Shown here: piece after piece, positions 12,077 through 26,500 of the stretch
Position numbering within the stretch: the first letter of the stretch is position 1
Layout of the letters: the number at the start of each line of letters is the position of its first letter
Assembly (NCBI RefSeq): GCF_040115645.1
Contig: NW_027096019.1
Span: forward strand, 868,001 to 932,000
Direction of reading: 5' to 3'
Origin: Euwallacea fornicatus
Lineage: Eukaryota; Arthropoda; Insecta; Coleoptera; Curculionidae
Length of the DNA: 64,000 bases
Translations under genes and position numbers: made by a program
The notes under the pieces: generated by a model
The model's database searches: none
What the model saw: the letters and a program-made list of their open reading frames with translations, nothing else
What the model was told of the DNA's origin: nothing

Positions 12077-13558
12077 GTGACGAAAGATGTGTGTTTGAGC
12101 ACATAAATTACTCGTTTTCTAGAAAACTCACCAAGATACAATGAAGCCTCATTTGTCATGTTAAAGAGCTCGTCGAGGTGATTCTGTGGTCAAATTTTGA
12201 AGGTAGTTGGAGCTCATTTGCCGAAGTTACGTAGGTTCAAAACTTGACAAGTCACGAAAGATGTGTGTTTGTGCACATAAATTACTCGTTTTCTGGAAAA
12301 CTCACCAAGATACAATGAAGCCTCATTTGTCATGTTAAAGAGCTCGTCGAGGTGATTCTGTGGTCAAATTTTGAAGGTAGTTGGAGCTCATTCGCCGAAG
12401 TTACGTAGGTTCAAAACTTGACAAGTCACGAAAGATGTGTGTTTGTGCACATAAATTACTCGTTTTCTGGAAAACTCACCAAGATACAATGAAGCCTTCT
12501 GAGCCATGATGAAGAGCTCAACGAGGTGATTCTATGATCAATTTTTGACGGAATTTGAAGCACATTTGCCGAAATTACGGAGGTTCAAATCTTGAAAGGT
12601 CACGAAAGATGTGTGTTTGAGCACATAAATTACTCGTTTTCTAGAAAACTCACCAAGATACAATGAAGCCTTCTTAGTCGTGTCAAAGAGCTCGTCGAGG
12701 TGATTCTGTGGTCAAATTTTGAAGGTAGTTGGAGCTCATTTGCCGAAGTTACGGAGGTTCAAAGCTTGAAAAGTCACGAACGAAGTGTGTTTGTGCACAT
12801 AAATCACTCGTTTTCTGGAAAACTCACCGAGATACAATGAAGCCTTATTTGTCATGTTAAAGAGCTCGTCGAGGTGATCCTGTGGTCAAATTTTGAAGGT
12901 AGTTGGAGCTCATTTGCCGAAGTTACGTAGGTTCAAAACTTGAAAAGTCACGAAAGATGTGTGTTTGTGCACATAAATTACTCGTTTTCTGGAAAACTCT
13001 CCAAGATACAATGAAGCCTTATTTGTCATGTTAAAGAGCTCGTTGAGGTGATTCTGTGGTAAAATTTTGAAGCGATTTGGAGCTCATTTGCCGAAGTTAC
13101 GGAGGTTCAAAGCTTGAAAAGTCACGAAAGGTATGTGTTTGAGCACATAAATTACTCGTTTTCTAGAAAACTCACAAACTTACAATGAATCCTTATAAGT
13201 CATGTTAAAGAGATCGTCGAGGTGATTCTGAGGTCAAATTTTGACGGTGTTTGGAGCCCATCTGCCGAAGTTCCTGAGGTTCAAAGCTTGAAAAGTCACG
13301 AAAGATGTGTGTTTGAGCACATAAATTACTCGTTTTCTAGAAAACTCACCAAGATACAATGAAGCCTTCTTAGTCGTGTCAAAGAGCTCGTCGAGGTGAT
13401 TTTGTGGTCAAATTTTGAAGGTAGTTGGAGCTCATTTGCCGAAGTTACGGAGGTTCAAAGCTTGAAAAGTCACGAACGAAGTGTGTTTGTGCACATAAAT
13501 TACTCGTTTTCTGGAAAACTCACCAAGATACAATGAAGCCTTATTTGTCATGTTAAAA

Positions 13559-16500
13559 AGCTCGTCGAGGTGATTCTGTGGTCAAATTTTGAAGGTAGTT
13601 GGAGCTCATTTGCCGAAGTTACGTAGGTTCAAAACTTGAAAAGTCACGAAAGATGTGTGTTTGTGCACATAAATTACTCGTTTTCTGGAAAACTCTCCAA
13701 GATACAATGAAGCCTTCTTAGTCGTGTCAAAGAGCTCGTCGAGGTGATTCTGTGGTCAAATTTTGAAGGTAGTTGGAGCTCATTTGCCGAAGTTACGGAG
13801 GTTCAAAGCTTGTAAAGTCACGAACGAAGTGTGTTTGTGCACATAAATCACTCGTTTTCTGGAAAACTCTCCAAGATACAATGAAGCCTTATTTGTCATG
13901 TTAAAGAGCTCGTTGAGGTGATTCTGTGGTAAAATTTTGAAGCGATTTGGAGCTCATTTGCCGAAGTTACGGAGGTTCAAAGCTTGAAAAGTCACGAAAG
14001 GTATGTGTTTGAGCACATAAATTACTCGTTTTCTAGAAAACTCACAAACTTACAATGAATCCTTATAAGTCATGTTAAAGAGATCGTCGAGGTGATTCTG
14101 AGGTCAAATTTTGACGGTGTTTGGAGCCCATCTGCCGAAGTTCCTGAGGTTCAAAGCTTGAAAAGTCACGAAAGATGTGTGTTTGAGCACATAAATTACT
14201 CGTTTTCTAGAAAACTCACCAAGATACAATGAAGCCTTCTTAGTCGTGTCAAAGAGCTCGTCGAGGTGATTCTGTGGTCAAATTTTGAAGGTAGTTGGAG
14301 CTCATTTGCCGAAGTTACGGAGGTTCAAAGCTTGAAAAGTCACGAACGAAGTGTGTTTGTGCACATAAATCACTCGTTTTCTGGAAAACTCTCCAAGATA
14401 CAATGAAGCCTTCTTAGTCATGTTAAAGAGCTCGTCGAGGTGATTCTGTGGTAAAATTTTGAAGCGATTTGGAGCTCATTTGCCGAAGTTACGGAGGTTC
14501 AAAGCTTGAAAAGTCACGAAAGATGTGTGTTTGAGCACATATATTACTCGTTTTCTAGAAAACTCACCAAGATACAATGAAGCCTTCTTAGTCGTGTCAA
14601 AGAGCTCGTCGAGGTGATTCTGTGGTCAAATTTTGAAGGTAGTTGGAGCTCATTTGCCGAAGTTACGTAGGTTCAAAACTTGAAAAGTCACGAAAGATGT
14701 GTGTTTGAGCACATAAATTACTCGTTTTCTAGAAAACTCACCAAGATACAATGAAGCCTTCTTAGTCGTGTCAAAGAGCTCGTCGAGGTGATTCTGTGGT
14801 CAAATTTTGAAGGTAGTTGGAGCTCATTTGCCGAAGTTACGGAGGTTCAAAGCTTGAAAAGTCACGAACGAAGTGTGTTTGTGCACATAAATTACTCGTT
14901 TTCTGGAAAACTCACCAAGATACAATGAAGCCTTATTTGTCATGTTAAAAAGCTCGTCGAGGTGATTCTGTGGTCAAATTTTGAAGGTAGTTGGAGCTCA
15001 TTTGCCGAAGTTACGTAGGTTCAAAACTTGAAAAGTCACGAAAGATGTGTGTTTGAGCACATAAATTACTCGTTTTCTAGAAAACTCACCAAGATACAAT
15101 GAAGCCTTCTTAGTCGTGTCAAAGAGCTCGTCGAGGTGATTCTGTGGTCAAATTTTGAAGGTAGTTGGAGCTCATTTGCCGAAGTTACGGAGGTTCAAAG
15201 CTTGAAAAGTCACGAACGAAGTGTGTTTGTGCACATAAATCACTCGTTTTCTGGAAAACTCTCCAAGATACAATGAAGCCTTCTGAGTCATGATGAAGAG
15301 CTCAACGAGGTGATTCTATGATCAATTTTTGACGGAATTTGAAGCTCATTTGCCGAAGTTACGGAGGTTCAAAGCTTGAAAAGTCACGAAAGATGTGTGT
15401 TTGTGCACATAAATTACTCGTTTTCTAAAAAACTCACCAAGATACAATGAAGCCTTCTGAGTCATGATGAAGAGCTCAACGAGGTGATTCTATGATCAAT
15501 TTTTGACGGAATTTGAAGCACATTTGCCGAAGTTACGGAGGTTCAAATCTTGAAAAGTCACGAAAGATGTGTGTTTGAGCACATAAATTACTCGTTTTCT
15601 GGAAAACTCACCAAGATACAATGAAGCCTTCTGAGCCATGATGAAGAGCTCAACGAGGTGATTCTATGATCAATTTTTGACGGAATTTGAAGCACATTTG
15701 CCGAAATTACGGAGGTTCAAATCTTGAAAGGTCACGAAAGATGTGTGTTTGAGCACATAAATTACTCGTTTTCTAGAAAACTCACCAAGATACAATGAAG
15801 CCTTCTTAGTCGTGTCAAAGAGCTCGTCGAGGTGATTCTGTGGTCAAATTTTGAAGGTAGTTGGAGCTCATTTGCCGAAGTTACGGAGGTTCAAAGCTTG
15901 AAAAGTCACGAACGAAGTGTGTTTGTGCACATAAATCACTCGTTTTCTAGAAAACTCACCAAGATACAATGAAGCCTTATTTGTCATGTTAAAGAGCTCG
16001 TCGAGGTGATTCTGTGGTCAAATTTTGAAGGTAGTTGGAGCTCATTTGCCGAAGTTACGGAGGTTCAAAGCTTGAAAAGTCACGAACGAAGTGTGTTTGT
16101 GCACATAAATCACTCGTTTTCTGGAAAACTCACCAAGATACAATGAAGCCTTATTTGTCATATTAAAAAGCTCGTCGAGGTGATTCTGTGGTCAAATTTT
16201 GAAGGTAGTTGGAGCTCATTTGCCGAAGTTACGTAGGTTCAAAACTTGAAAAGTCACGAAAGATGTGTGTTTGAGCACATAAATTACTCGTTTTCTAGAA
16301 AACTCACCAAGATACAATGAAGCCTTATTTGTCATGTTAAAGAGCTCGTCGAGGTGATTCTGTGGTAAAATTTTGAAGCGATTTGGAGCTCATTTGCCGA
16401 AGTTACGGAAGTTCAAAGCTTGAAAAGTCACGAACGAAGTGTGTTTGTGCACATAAATCACTCGTTTTCTAGAAAACTCACCAAGATACAATGAAGCCTT

Positions 16501-17038
16501 ATTTGTCATGTTAAAGAGCTCGTCGAGGTGATTCTGTGGTAAAATTTTGAAGGTAGTTGGAGCTCATTTGCCGAAGTTACGTAGGTTCAAAACTTGAAAA
16601 GTCACGAAAGATGTGTGTTTGAGCACATAAATTACTCGTTTTCTAGAAAACTCACCAAGATACAATGAAGCCTTCTTAGTCGTGTCAAAGAGCTCGTCGA
16701 GGTGATTCTGTGGTCAAATTTTGAAGGTAGTTGGAGCTCATTTGCCGAAGTTACGGAGGTTCAAATCTTGAAAGGTCACGAAAGATGTGTGTTTGAGCAC
16801 ATAAATTACTCGTTTTCTAGAAAACTCACCAAGATACAATGAAGCCTTCTGAGTCATGATGAAGAGCTCAACGAGGTGATTCTATGATCAATTTTTGACG
16901 GAATTTGAAGCACATTTGCCGAAGTTACGGAGGTTCAAATCTTGAAAAGTCACGAAAGATGTGTGTTTGAGCACATAAATTACTCGTTTTCTGGAAAACT
17001 CACCAAGATACAATGAAGCCTCATTTGTCATGTTAAAG
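13559..17038 (+). repeat. 20-monomer (3480-bp) tandem duplication, copy 1
   Basis: The whole block is followed immediately by a near-identical copy. Rare markers at exactly 3480 bp spacing are gagcacatatattac (about 14535 and 18015), tcatattaaaaag (about 16158 and 19638) and acggaagttc (about 16406 and 19886). I noticed one substitution, 13813 t versus 17293 a. Upstream of 13559 the copies differ (tta versus tca after gaagcc). Confidence 0.88.
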
Positions 17039-20000
17039 AGCTCGTCGAGGTGATTCTGTGGTCAAATTTTGAAGGTAGTTGGAGCTCATTTGCCGAAGTT
17101 ACGTAGGTTCAAAACTTGAAAAGTCACGAAAGATGTGTGTTTGTGCACATAAATTACTCGTTTTCTGGAAAACTCTCCAAGATACAATGAAGCCTTCTTA
17201 GTCGTGTCAAAGAGCTCGTCGAGGTGATTCTGTGGTCAAATTTTGAAGGTAGTTGGAGCTCATTTGCCGAAGTTACGGAGGTTCAAAGCTTGAAAAGTCA
17301 CGAACGAAGTGTGTTTGTGCACATAAATCACTCGTTTTCTGGAAAACTCTCCAAGATACAATGAAGCCTTATTTGTCATGTTAAAGAGCTCGTTGAGGTG
17401 ATTCTGTGGTAAAATTTTGAAGCGATTTGGAGCTCATTTGCCGAAGTTACGGAGGTTCAAAGCTTGAAAAGTCACGAAAGGTATGTGTTTGAGCACATAA
17501 ATTACTCGTTTTCTAGAAAACTCACAAACTTACAATGAATCCTTATAAGTCATGTTAAAGAGATCGTCGAGGTGATTCTGAGGTCAAATTTTGACGGTGT
17601 TTGGAGCCCATCTGCCGAAGTTCCTGAGGTTCAAAGCTTGAAAAGTCACGAAAGATGTGTGTTTGAGCACATAAATTACTCGTTTTCTAGAAAACTCACC
17701 AAGATACAATGAAGCCTTCTTAGTCGTGTCAAAGAGCTCGTCGAGGTGATTCTGTGGTCAAATTTTGAAGGTAGTTGGAGCTCATTTGCCGAAGTTACGG
17801 AGGTTCAAAGCTTGAAAAGTCACGAACGAAGTGTGTTTGTGCACATAAATCACTCGTTTTCTGGAAAACTCTCCAAGATACAATGAAGCCTTCTTAGTCA
17901 TGTTAAAGAGCTCGTCGAGGTGATTCTGTGGTAAAATTTTGAAGCGATTTGGAGCTCATTTGCCGAAGTTACGGAGGTTCAAAGCTTGAAAAGTCACGAA
18001 AGATGTGTGTTTGAGCACATATATTACTCGTTTTCTAGAAAACTCACCAAGATACAATGAAGCCTTCTTAGTCGTGTCAAAGAGCTCGTCGAGGTGATTC
18101 TGTGGTCAAATTTTGAAGGTAGTTGGAGCTCATTTGCCGAAGTTACGTAGGTTCAAAACTTGAAAAGTCACGAAAGATGTGTGTTTGAGCACATAAATTA
18201 CTCGTTTTCTAGAAAACTCACCAAGATACAATGAAGCCTTCTTAGTCGTGTCAAAGAGCTCGTCGAGGTGATTCTGTGGTCAAATTTTGAAGGTAGTTGG
18301 AGCTCATTTGCCGAAGTTACGGAGGTTCAAAGCTTGAAAAGTCACGAACGAAGTGTGTTTGTGCACATAAATTACTCGTTTTCTGGAAAACTCACCAAGA
18401 TACAATGAAGCCTTATTTGTCATGTTAAAAAGCTCGTCGAGGTGATTCTGTGGTCAAATTTTGAAGGTAGTTGGAGCTCATTTGCCGAAGTTACGTAGGT
18501 TCAAAACTTGAAAAGTCACGAAAGATGTGTGTTTGAGCACATAAATTACTCGTTTTCTAGAAAACTCACCAAGATACAATGAAGCCTTCTTAGTCGTGTC
18601 AAAGAGCTCGTCGAGGTGATTCTGTGGTCAAATTTTGAAGGTAGTTGGAGCTCATTTGCCGAAGTTACGGAGGTTCAAAGCTTGAAAAGTCACGAACGAA
18701 GTGTGTTTGTGCACATAAATCACTCGTTTTCTGGAAAACTCTCCAAGATACAATGAAGCCTTCTGAGTCATGATGAAGAGCTCAACGAGGTGATTCTATG
18801 ATCAATTTTTGACGGAATTTGAAGCTCATTTGCCGAAGTTACGGAGGTTCAAAGCTTGAAAAGTCACGAAAGATGTGTGTTTGTGCACATAAATTACTCG
18901 TTTTCTAAAAAACTCACCAAGATACAATGAAGCCTTCTGAGTCATGATGAAGAGCTCAACGAGGTGATTCTATGATCAATTTTTGACGGAATTTGAAGCA
19001 CATTTGCCGAAGTTACGGAGGTTCAAATCTTGAAAAGTCACGAAAGATGTGTGTTTGAGCACATAAATTACTCGTTTTCTGGAAAACTCACCAAGATACA
19101 ATGAAGCCTTCTGAGCCATGATGAAGAGCTCAACGAGGTGATTCTATGATCAATTTTTGACGGAATTTGAAGCACATTTGCCGAAATTACGGAGGTTCAA
19201 ATCTTGAAAGGTCACGAAAGATGTGTGTTTGAGCACATAAATTACTCGTTTTCTAGAAAACTCACCAAGATACAATGAAGCCTTCTTAGTCGTGTCAAAG
19301 AGCTCGTCGAGGTGATTCTGTGGTCAAATTTTGAAGGTAGTTGGAGCTCATTTGCCGAAGTTACGGAGGTTCAAAGCTTGAAAAGTCACGAACGAAGTGT
19401 GTTTGTGCACATAAATCACTCGTTTTCTAGAAAACTCACCAAGATACAATGAAGCCTTATTTGTCATGTTAAAGAGCTCGTCGAGGTGATTCTGTGGTCA
19501 AATTTTGAAGGTAGTTGGAGCTCATTTGCCGAAGTTACGGAGGTTCAAAGCTTGAAAAGTCACGAACGAAGTGTGTTTGTGCACATAAATCACTCGTTTT
19601 CTGGAAAACTCACCAAGATACAATGAAGCCTTATTTGTCATATTAAAAAGCTCGTCGAGGTGATTCTGTGGTCAAATTTTGAAGGTAGTTGGAGCTCATT
19701 TGCCGAAGTTACGTAGGTTCAAAACTTGAAAAGTCACGAAAGATGTGTGTTTGAGCACATAAATTACTCGTTTTCTAGAAAACTCACCAAGATACAATGA
19801 AGCCTTATTTGTCATGTTAAAGAGCTCGTCGAGGTGATTCTGTGGTAAAATTTTGAAGCGATTTGGAGCTCATTTGCCGAAGTTACGGAAGTTCAAAGCT
19901 TGAAAAGTCACGAACGAAGTGTGTTTGTGCACATAAATCACTCGTTTTCTAGAAAACTCACCAAGATACAATGAAGCCTTATTTGTCATGTTAAAGAGCT

Positions 20001-20501
20001 CGTCGAGGTGATTCTGTGGTAAAATTTTGAAGGTAGTTGGAGCTCATTTGCCGAAGTTACGTAGGTTCAAAACTTGAAAAGTCACGAAAGATGTGTGTTT
20101 GAGCACATAAATTACTCGTTTTCTAGAAAACTCACCAAGATACAATGAAGCCTTCTTAGTCGTGTCAAAGAGCTCGTCGAGGTGATTCTGTGGTCAAATT
20201 TTGAAGGTAGTTGGAGCTCATTTGCCGAAGTTACGGAGGTTCAAATCTTGAAAGGTCACGAAAGATGTGTGTTTGAGCACATAAATTACTCGTTTTCTAG
20301 AAAACTCACCAAGATACAATGAAGCCTTCTGAGTCATGATGAAGAGCTCAACGAGGTGATTCTATGATCAATTTTTGACGGAATTTGAAGCACATTTGCC
20401 GAAGTTACGGAGGTTCAAATCTTGAAAAGTCACGAAAGATGTGTGTTTGAGCACATAAATTACTCGTTTTCTGGAAAACTCACCAAGATACAATGAAGCC
20501 T
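17039..20501 (+). repeat. 20-monomer (3480-bp) tandem duplication, copy 2
   Basis: Second copy of the 13559-17038 block. Identity ends at 20502, where this copy reads gcctgattt and the first copy reads gcctcattt. Confidence 0.88.
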
Positions 20502-23500
20502 GATTTGTCATGTTAAAGAGCTCGTCGAGGTGATTCTGTGGTCAAATTTTGAAGGTAGTTGGAGCTCCTTTGCCGAAGTTACGGAGGTTCAAAACTTGAA
20601 AAGTCACGAAAGATGTGTGTTTGAGCACATAAATTACTCGTTTTCTAGAAAACTCACCAAGATACAATGAAGCCTCATTTGTCATGTTAAAGAGCTCGTC
20701 GAGGTGATTCTGTGGTCAAATTTTGAAGGTAGTTGGAGCTCATTTGCCGAAGTTACGTAGGTTCAAAACTTGAAAAGTCACGAAAGATGTGTGTTTGTGC
20801 ACATAAATTACTCGTTTTCTGGAAAACTCACCAAGATACAATGAAGCCTTCTGAGCCATGATGAAGAGCTCAACGAGGTGATTCTATGATCAATTTTTGA
20901 CGGAATTTGAAGCACATTTGCCGAAATTACGGAGGTTCAAATCTTGAAAGGTCACGAAAGATGTGTGTTTGAGCACATAAATTACTCGTTTTCTAGAAAA
21001 CTCACCAAGATACAATGAAGCCTTCTTAGTCGTGTCAAAGAGCTCGTCGAGGTGATTCTGTGGTCAAATTTTGAAGGTAGTTGGAGCTCATTTGCCGAAG
21101 TTACGGAGGTTCAAAGCTTGAAAAGTCACGAACGAAGTGTGTTTGTGCACATAAATCACTCGTTTTCTAGAAAACTCACCAAGATACAATGAAGCCTTAT
21201 TTGTCATGTTAAAGAGCTCGTCGAGGTGATTCTGTGGTAAAATTTTGAAGGTAGTTGGAGCTCATTTGCCGAAGTTACGTAGGTTCAAAACTTGAAAAGT
21301 CACGAAAGATGTGTGTTTGAGCACATAAATTACTCGTTTTCTAGAAAACTCACCAAGATACAATGAAGCCTTCTTAGTCGTGTCAAAGAGCTCGTCGAGG
21401 TGATTCTGTGGTCAAATTTTGAAGGTAGTTGGAGCTCATTTGCCGAAGTTACGGAGGTTCAAAGCTTGAAAAGTCACGAAAGATGTGTGTTTGAGCACAT
21501 AAATTACTCGTTTTCTGGAAAACTCACCAAGATACAATGAAGCCTGATTTGTCATGTTAAAGAGCTCGTCGAGGTGATTCTGTGGTCAAATTTTGAAGGT
21601 AGTTGGAGCTCCTTTGCCGAAGTTACGGAGGTTCAAAACTTGAAAAGTCACGAAAGAAGTATGTTTGTGCACATAAATCACTCGTTTTCTAGAAAACTCA
21701 CCGAGATACAATGAAGCCTTATTTGTCATGTTAAAGAGCTCGTCGAGGTGATTCTGTGGTCAAATTTTGAAGGTAGTTGGAGCTCATTTGCCGAAGTTAC
21801 GTAGGTTCAAAACTTGAAAAGTCACGAAAGATGTGTGTTTGTGCACATAAATTACTCGTTTTCTGGAAAACTCACCAAGATACAATGAAGCCTTCTGAGC
21901 CATGATGAAGAGCTCAACGAGGTGATTCTATGATCAATTTTTGACGGAATTTGAAGCACATTTGCCGAAATTACGGAGGTTCAAATCTTGAAAGGTCACG
22001 AAAGATGTGTGTTTGAGCACATAAATTACTCGTTTTCTAGAAAACTCACCAAGATACAATGAAGCCTTCTTAGTCGTGTGAAAGAGCTCGTTGAGGTGAT
22101 TCTGTGGTAAAATTTTGAAGCGATTTGGAGCTCATTTGCCGAAGTTACGGAGGTTCAAAGCTTGAAAAGTCACGAAAGATGTGTGTTTGTGCACATAAAT
22201 TACTCGTTTTCTAAAAAACTCACCAAGATACAATGAAGCCTTCTGAGTCATGATGAAGAGCTCAACGAGGTGATTCTATGATCAATTTTTGACGGAATTT
22301 GAAGCACATTTGCCGAAGTTACGGAGGTTCAAATCTTGAAAAGTCACGAAAGATGTGTGTTTGAGCACATAAATTACTCGTTTTCTGGAAAACTCACCAA
22401 GATACAATGAAGCCTGATTTGTCATGTTAAAGAGCTCGTCGAGGTGATTCTGTGGTCAAATTTTGAAGGTAGTTGGAGCTCCTTTGCCGAAGTTACGGAG
22501 GTTCAAAACTTGAAAAGTCACGAAAGATGTGTGTTTGAGCACATAAATTACTCGTTTTCTAGAAAACTCACAAACTTACAATGAATCCTTATAAGTCATG
22601 TTAAAGAGCTCGTTGAGGTGATTCTGTGGTCAAATTTTGAAGGTAGTTGGAGCTCATTTGCCGAAGTTACGTAGGTTCAAAACTTGAAAAGTCACGAAAG
22701 ATGTGTGTTTGTGCACATAAATTACTCGTTTTCTGGAAAACTCACCAAGATACAATGAAGCCTTCTGAGCCATGATGAAGAGCTCAACGAGGTGATTCTA
22801 TGATCAATTTTTGACGGAATTTGAAGCACATTTGCCGAAATTACGGAGGTTCAAAGCTTGAAAAGTCACGAAAGATGTGTGTTTGAGCACATAAATTACT
22901 CGTTTTCTGGAAAACTCACCAAGATACAATGAAGCCTGATTTGTCATGTTAAAGAGCTCGTCGAGGTGATTCTGTGGTCAAATTTTGAAGGTAGTTGGAG
23001 CTCCTTTGCCGAAGTTACGGAGGTTCAAAACTTGAAAAGTCACGAAAGAAGTATGTTTGTGCACATAAATCACTCGTTTTCTAGAAAACTCACCGAGATA
23101 CAATGAAGCCTTATTTGTCATGTTAAAGAGCTCGTCGAGGTGATTCTGTGGTCAAATTTTGAAGGTAGTTGGAGCTCATTTGCCGAAGTTACGTAGGTTC
23201 AAAACTTGAAAAGTCACGAAAGATGTGTGTTTGTGCACATAAATTACTCGTTTTCTAAAAAACTCACCAAGATACAATGAAGCCTTCTGAGTCATGATGA
23301 AGAGCTCAACGAGGTGATTCTATGATCAATTTTTGACGGAATTTGAAGCACATTTGCCGAAGTTACGGAGGTTCAAAGCTTGAAAAGTCACGAAAGATGT
23401 GTGTTTGTGCACATAAATTACTCGTTTTCTAAAAAACTCACCAAGATACAATGAAGCCTTCTGAGTCATGATGAAGAGCTCAACGAGGTGATTCTATGAT

Positions 23501-26500
23501 CAATTTTTGACGGAATTTGAAGCACATTTGCCGAAGTTACGGAGGTTCAAATCTTGAAAAGTCACGAAAGATGTGTGTTTGAGCACATAAATTACTCGTT
23601 TTCTGGAAAACTCACCAAGATACAATGAAGCCTGATTTGTCATGTTAAAGAGCTCGTCGAGGTGATTCTGTGGTCAAATTTTGAAGGTAGTTGGAGCTCA
23701 TTTGCCGAAGTTACGTAGGTTCAAAACCTGAAAAGTCACGAAAGATGTGTGTTTGTGCACATAAATTACTCGTTTTCTGGAAAACTCACCAAGATACAAT
23801 GAAGCCTTCTGAGCCATGATGAAGAGCTCAACGAGGTGATTCTATGATCAATTTTTGACGGAATTTGAAGCACATTTGCCGAAATTACGGAGGTTCAAAT
23901 CTTGAAAGGTCACGAAAGATGTGTGTTTGAGCACATAAATTACTCGTTTTCTAGAAAACTCACCAAGATACAATGAAGCCTTCTTAGTCGTGTCAAAGAG
24001 CTCGTCGAGGTGATTCTGTGGTCAAATTTTGAAGGTAGTTGGAGCTCATTTGCCGAAGTTACGGAGGTTCAAAGCTTGAAAAGTCACGAACGAAGTGTGT
24101 TTGTGCACATAAATCACTCGTTTTCTAGAAAACTCACCAAGATACAATGAAGCCTTATTTGTCATGTTAAAGAGCTCGTCGAGGTGATTCTGTGGTAAAA
24201 TTTTGAAGGTAGTTGGAGCTCATTTGCCGAAGTTACGTAGGTTCAAAACTTGAAAAGTCACGAAAGATGTGTGTTTGAGCACATAAATTACTCGTTTTCT
24301 AGAAAACTCACCAAGATACAATGAAGCCTTCTTAGTCGTGTCAAAGAGCTCGTCGAGGTGATTCTGTGGTCAAATTTTGAAGGTAGTTGGAGCTCATTTG
24401 CCGAAGTTACGTAGGTTCAAAACTTGAAAAGTCACGAAAGATGTGTGTTTGTGCACATAAATTACTCGTTTTCTAGAAAACTCACCAAGATACAATGAAG
24501 CCTTCTTAGTCGTGTCAAAGAGCTCGTCGAGGTGATTCTGTGGTCAAATTTTGAAGGTAGTTGGAGCTCATTTGCCGAAGTTACGTAGGTTCAAAACTTG
24601 AAAAGTCACGAAAGATGTGTGTTTGTGCACATAAATTACTCGTTTTCTGGAAAACTCACCAAGATACAATGAAGCCTTCTGAGCCATGATGAAGAGCTCA
24701 ACGAGGTGATTCTATGATCAATTTTTGACGGAATTTGAAGCACATTTGCCGAAATTACGGAGGTTCAAATCTTGAAAGGTCACGAAAGATGTGTGTTTGA
24801 GCACATAAATTACTCGTTTTCTAGAAAACTCACCAAGATACAATGAAGCCTTCTTAGTCGTGTGAAAGAGCTCGTTGAGGTGATTCTGTGGTAAAATTTT
24901 GAAGCGATTTGGAGCTCATTTGCCGAAGTTACGGAGGTTCAAAGCTTGAAAAGTCACGAAAGATGTGTGTTTGTGCACATAAATTACTCGTTTTCTAAAA
25001 AACTCACCAAGATACAATGAAGCCTTCTGAGTCATGATGAAGAGCTCAACGAGGTGATTCTATGATCAATTTTTGACGGAATTTGAAGCACATTTGCCGA
25101 AGTTACGGAGGTTCAAATCTTGAAAAGTCACGAAAGATGTGTGTTTGAGCACATAAATTACTCGTTTTCTGGAAAACTCACCAAGATACAATGAAGCCTG
25201 ATTTGTCATGTTAAAGAGCTCGTCGAGGTGATTCTGTGGTCAAATTTTGAAGGTAGTTGGAGCTCCTTTGCCGAAGTTACGGAGGTTCAAAACTTGAAAA
25301 GTCACGAAAGATGTGTGTTTGAGCACATAAATTACTCGTTTTCTAGAAAACTCACCAAGATACAATGAAGCCTCATTTGTCATGTTAAAGAGCTCGTCGA
25401 GGTGATTCTGTGGTCAAATTTTGAAGGTAGTTGGAGCTCATTTGCCGAAGTTACGTAGGTTCAAAACTTGAAAAGTCACGAAAGATGTGTGTTTGTGCAC
25501 ATAAATTACTCGTTTTCTGGAAAACTCACCAAGATACAATGAAGCCTTCTGAGCCATGATGAAGAGCTCAACGAGGTGATTCTATGATCAATTTTTGACG
25601 GAATTTGAAGCACATTTGCCGAAATTACGGAGGTTCAAATCTTGAAAGGTCACGAAAGATGTGTGTTTGAGCACATAAATTACTCGTTTTCTAGAAAACT
25701 CACCAAGATACAATGAAGCCTTCTTAGTCGTGTCAAAGAGCTCGTCGAGGTGATTCTGTGGTCAAATTTTGAAGGTAGTTGGAGCTCATTTGCCGAAGTT
25801 ACGGAGGTTCAAAGCTTGAAAAGTCACGAACGAAGTGTGTTTGTGCACATAAATCACTCGTTTTCTGGAAAACTCACCAAGATACAATGAAGCCTTATTT
25901 GTCATGTTAAAGAGCTCGTCGAGGTGATTCTGTGGTCAAATTTTGAAGGTAGTTGGAGCTCATTTGCCGAAGTTACGTAGGTTCAAAACTTGAAAAGTCA
26001 CGAAAGATGTGTGTTTGAGCACATAAATTACTCGTTTTCTAGAAAACTCACCAAGATACAATGAAGCCTTATTTGTCATGTTAAAGAGCTCGTCGAGGTG
26101 ATTCTGTGGTAAAATTTTGAAGCGATTTGGAGCTCATTTGCCGAAGTTACGGAGGTTCAAAGCTTGAAAAGTCACGAAAGGTATGTGTTTGAGCACATAA
26201 ATTACTCGTTTTCTAGAAAACTCACAAACTTACAATGAATCCTTATAAGTCATGTTAAAGAGATCGTCGAGGTGATTCTGAGGTCAAATTTTGACGGTGT
26301 TTGGAGCCCATCTGCCGAAGTTCCTGAGGTTCAAAGCTTGAAAAGTCACGAAAGATGTGTGTTTGAGCACATAAATTACTCGTTTTCTAGAAAACTCAAC
26401 AAGATACAATGAAGCCTTATTTGTCATGTTAAAGAGCTCGTCGAGGTGATTCTGTGGTCAAATTTTGAAGGTAGTTGGAGCTCATTTGCCGAAGTTACGT

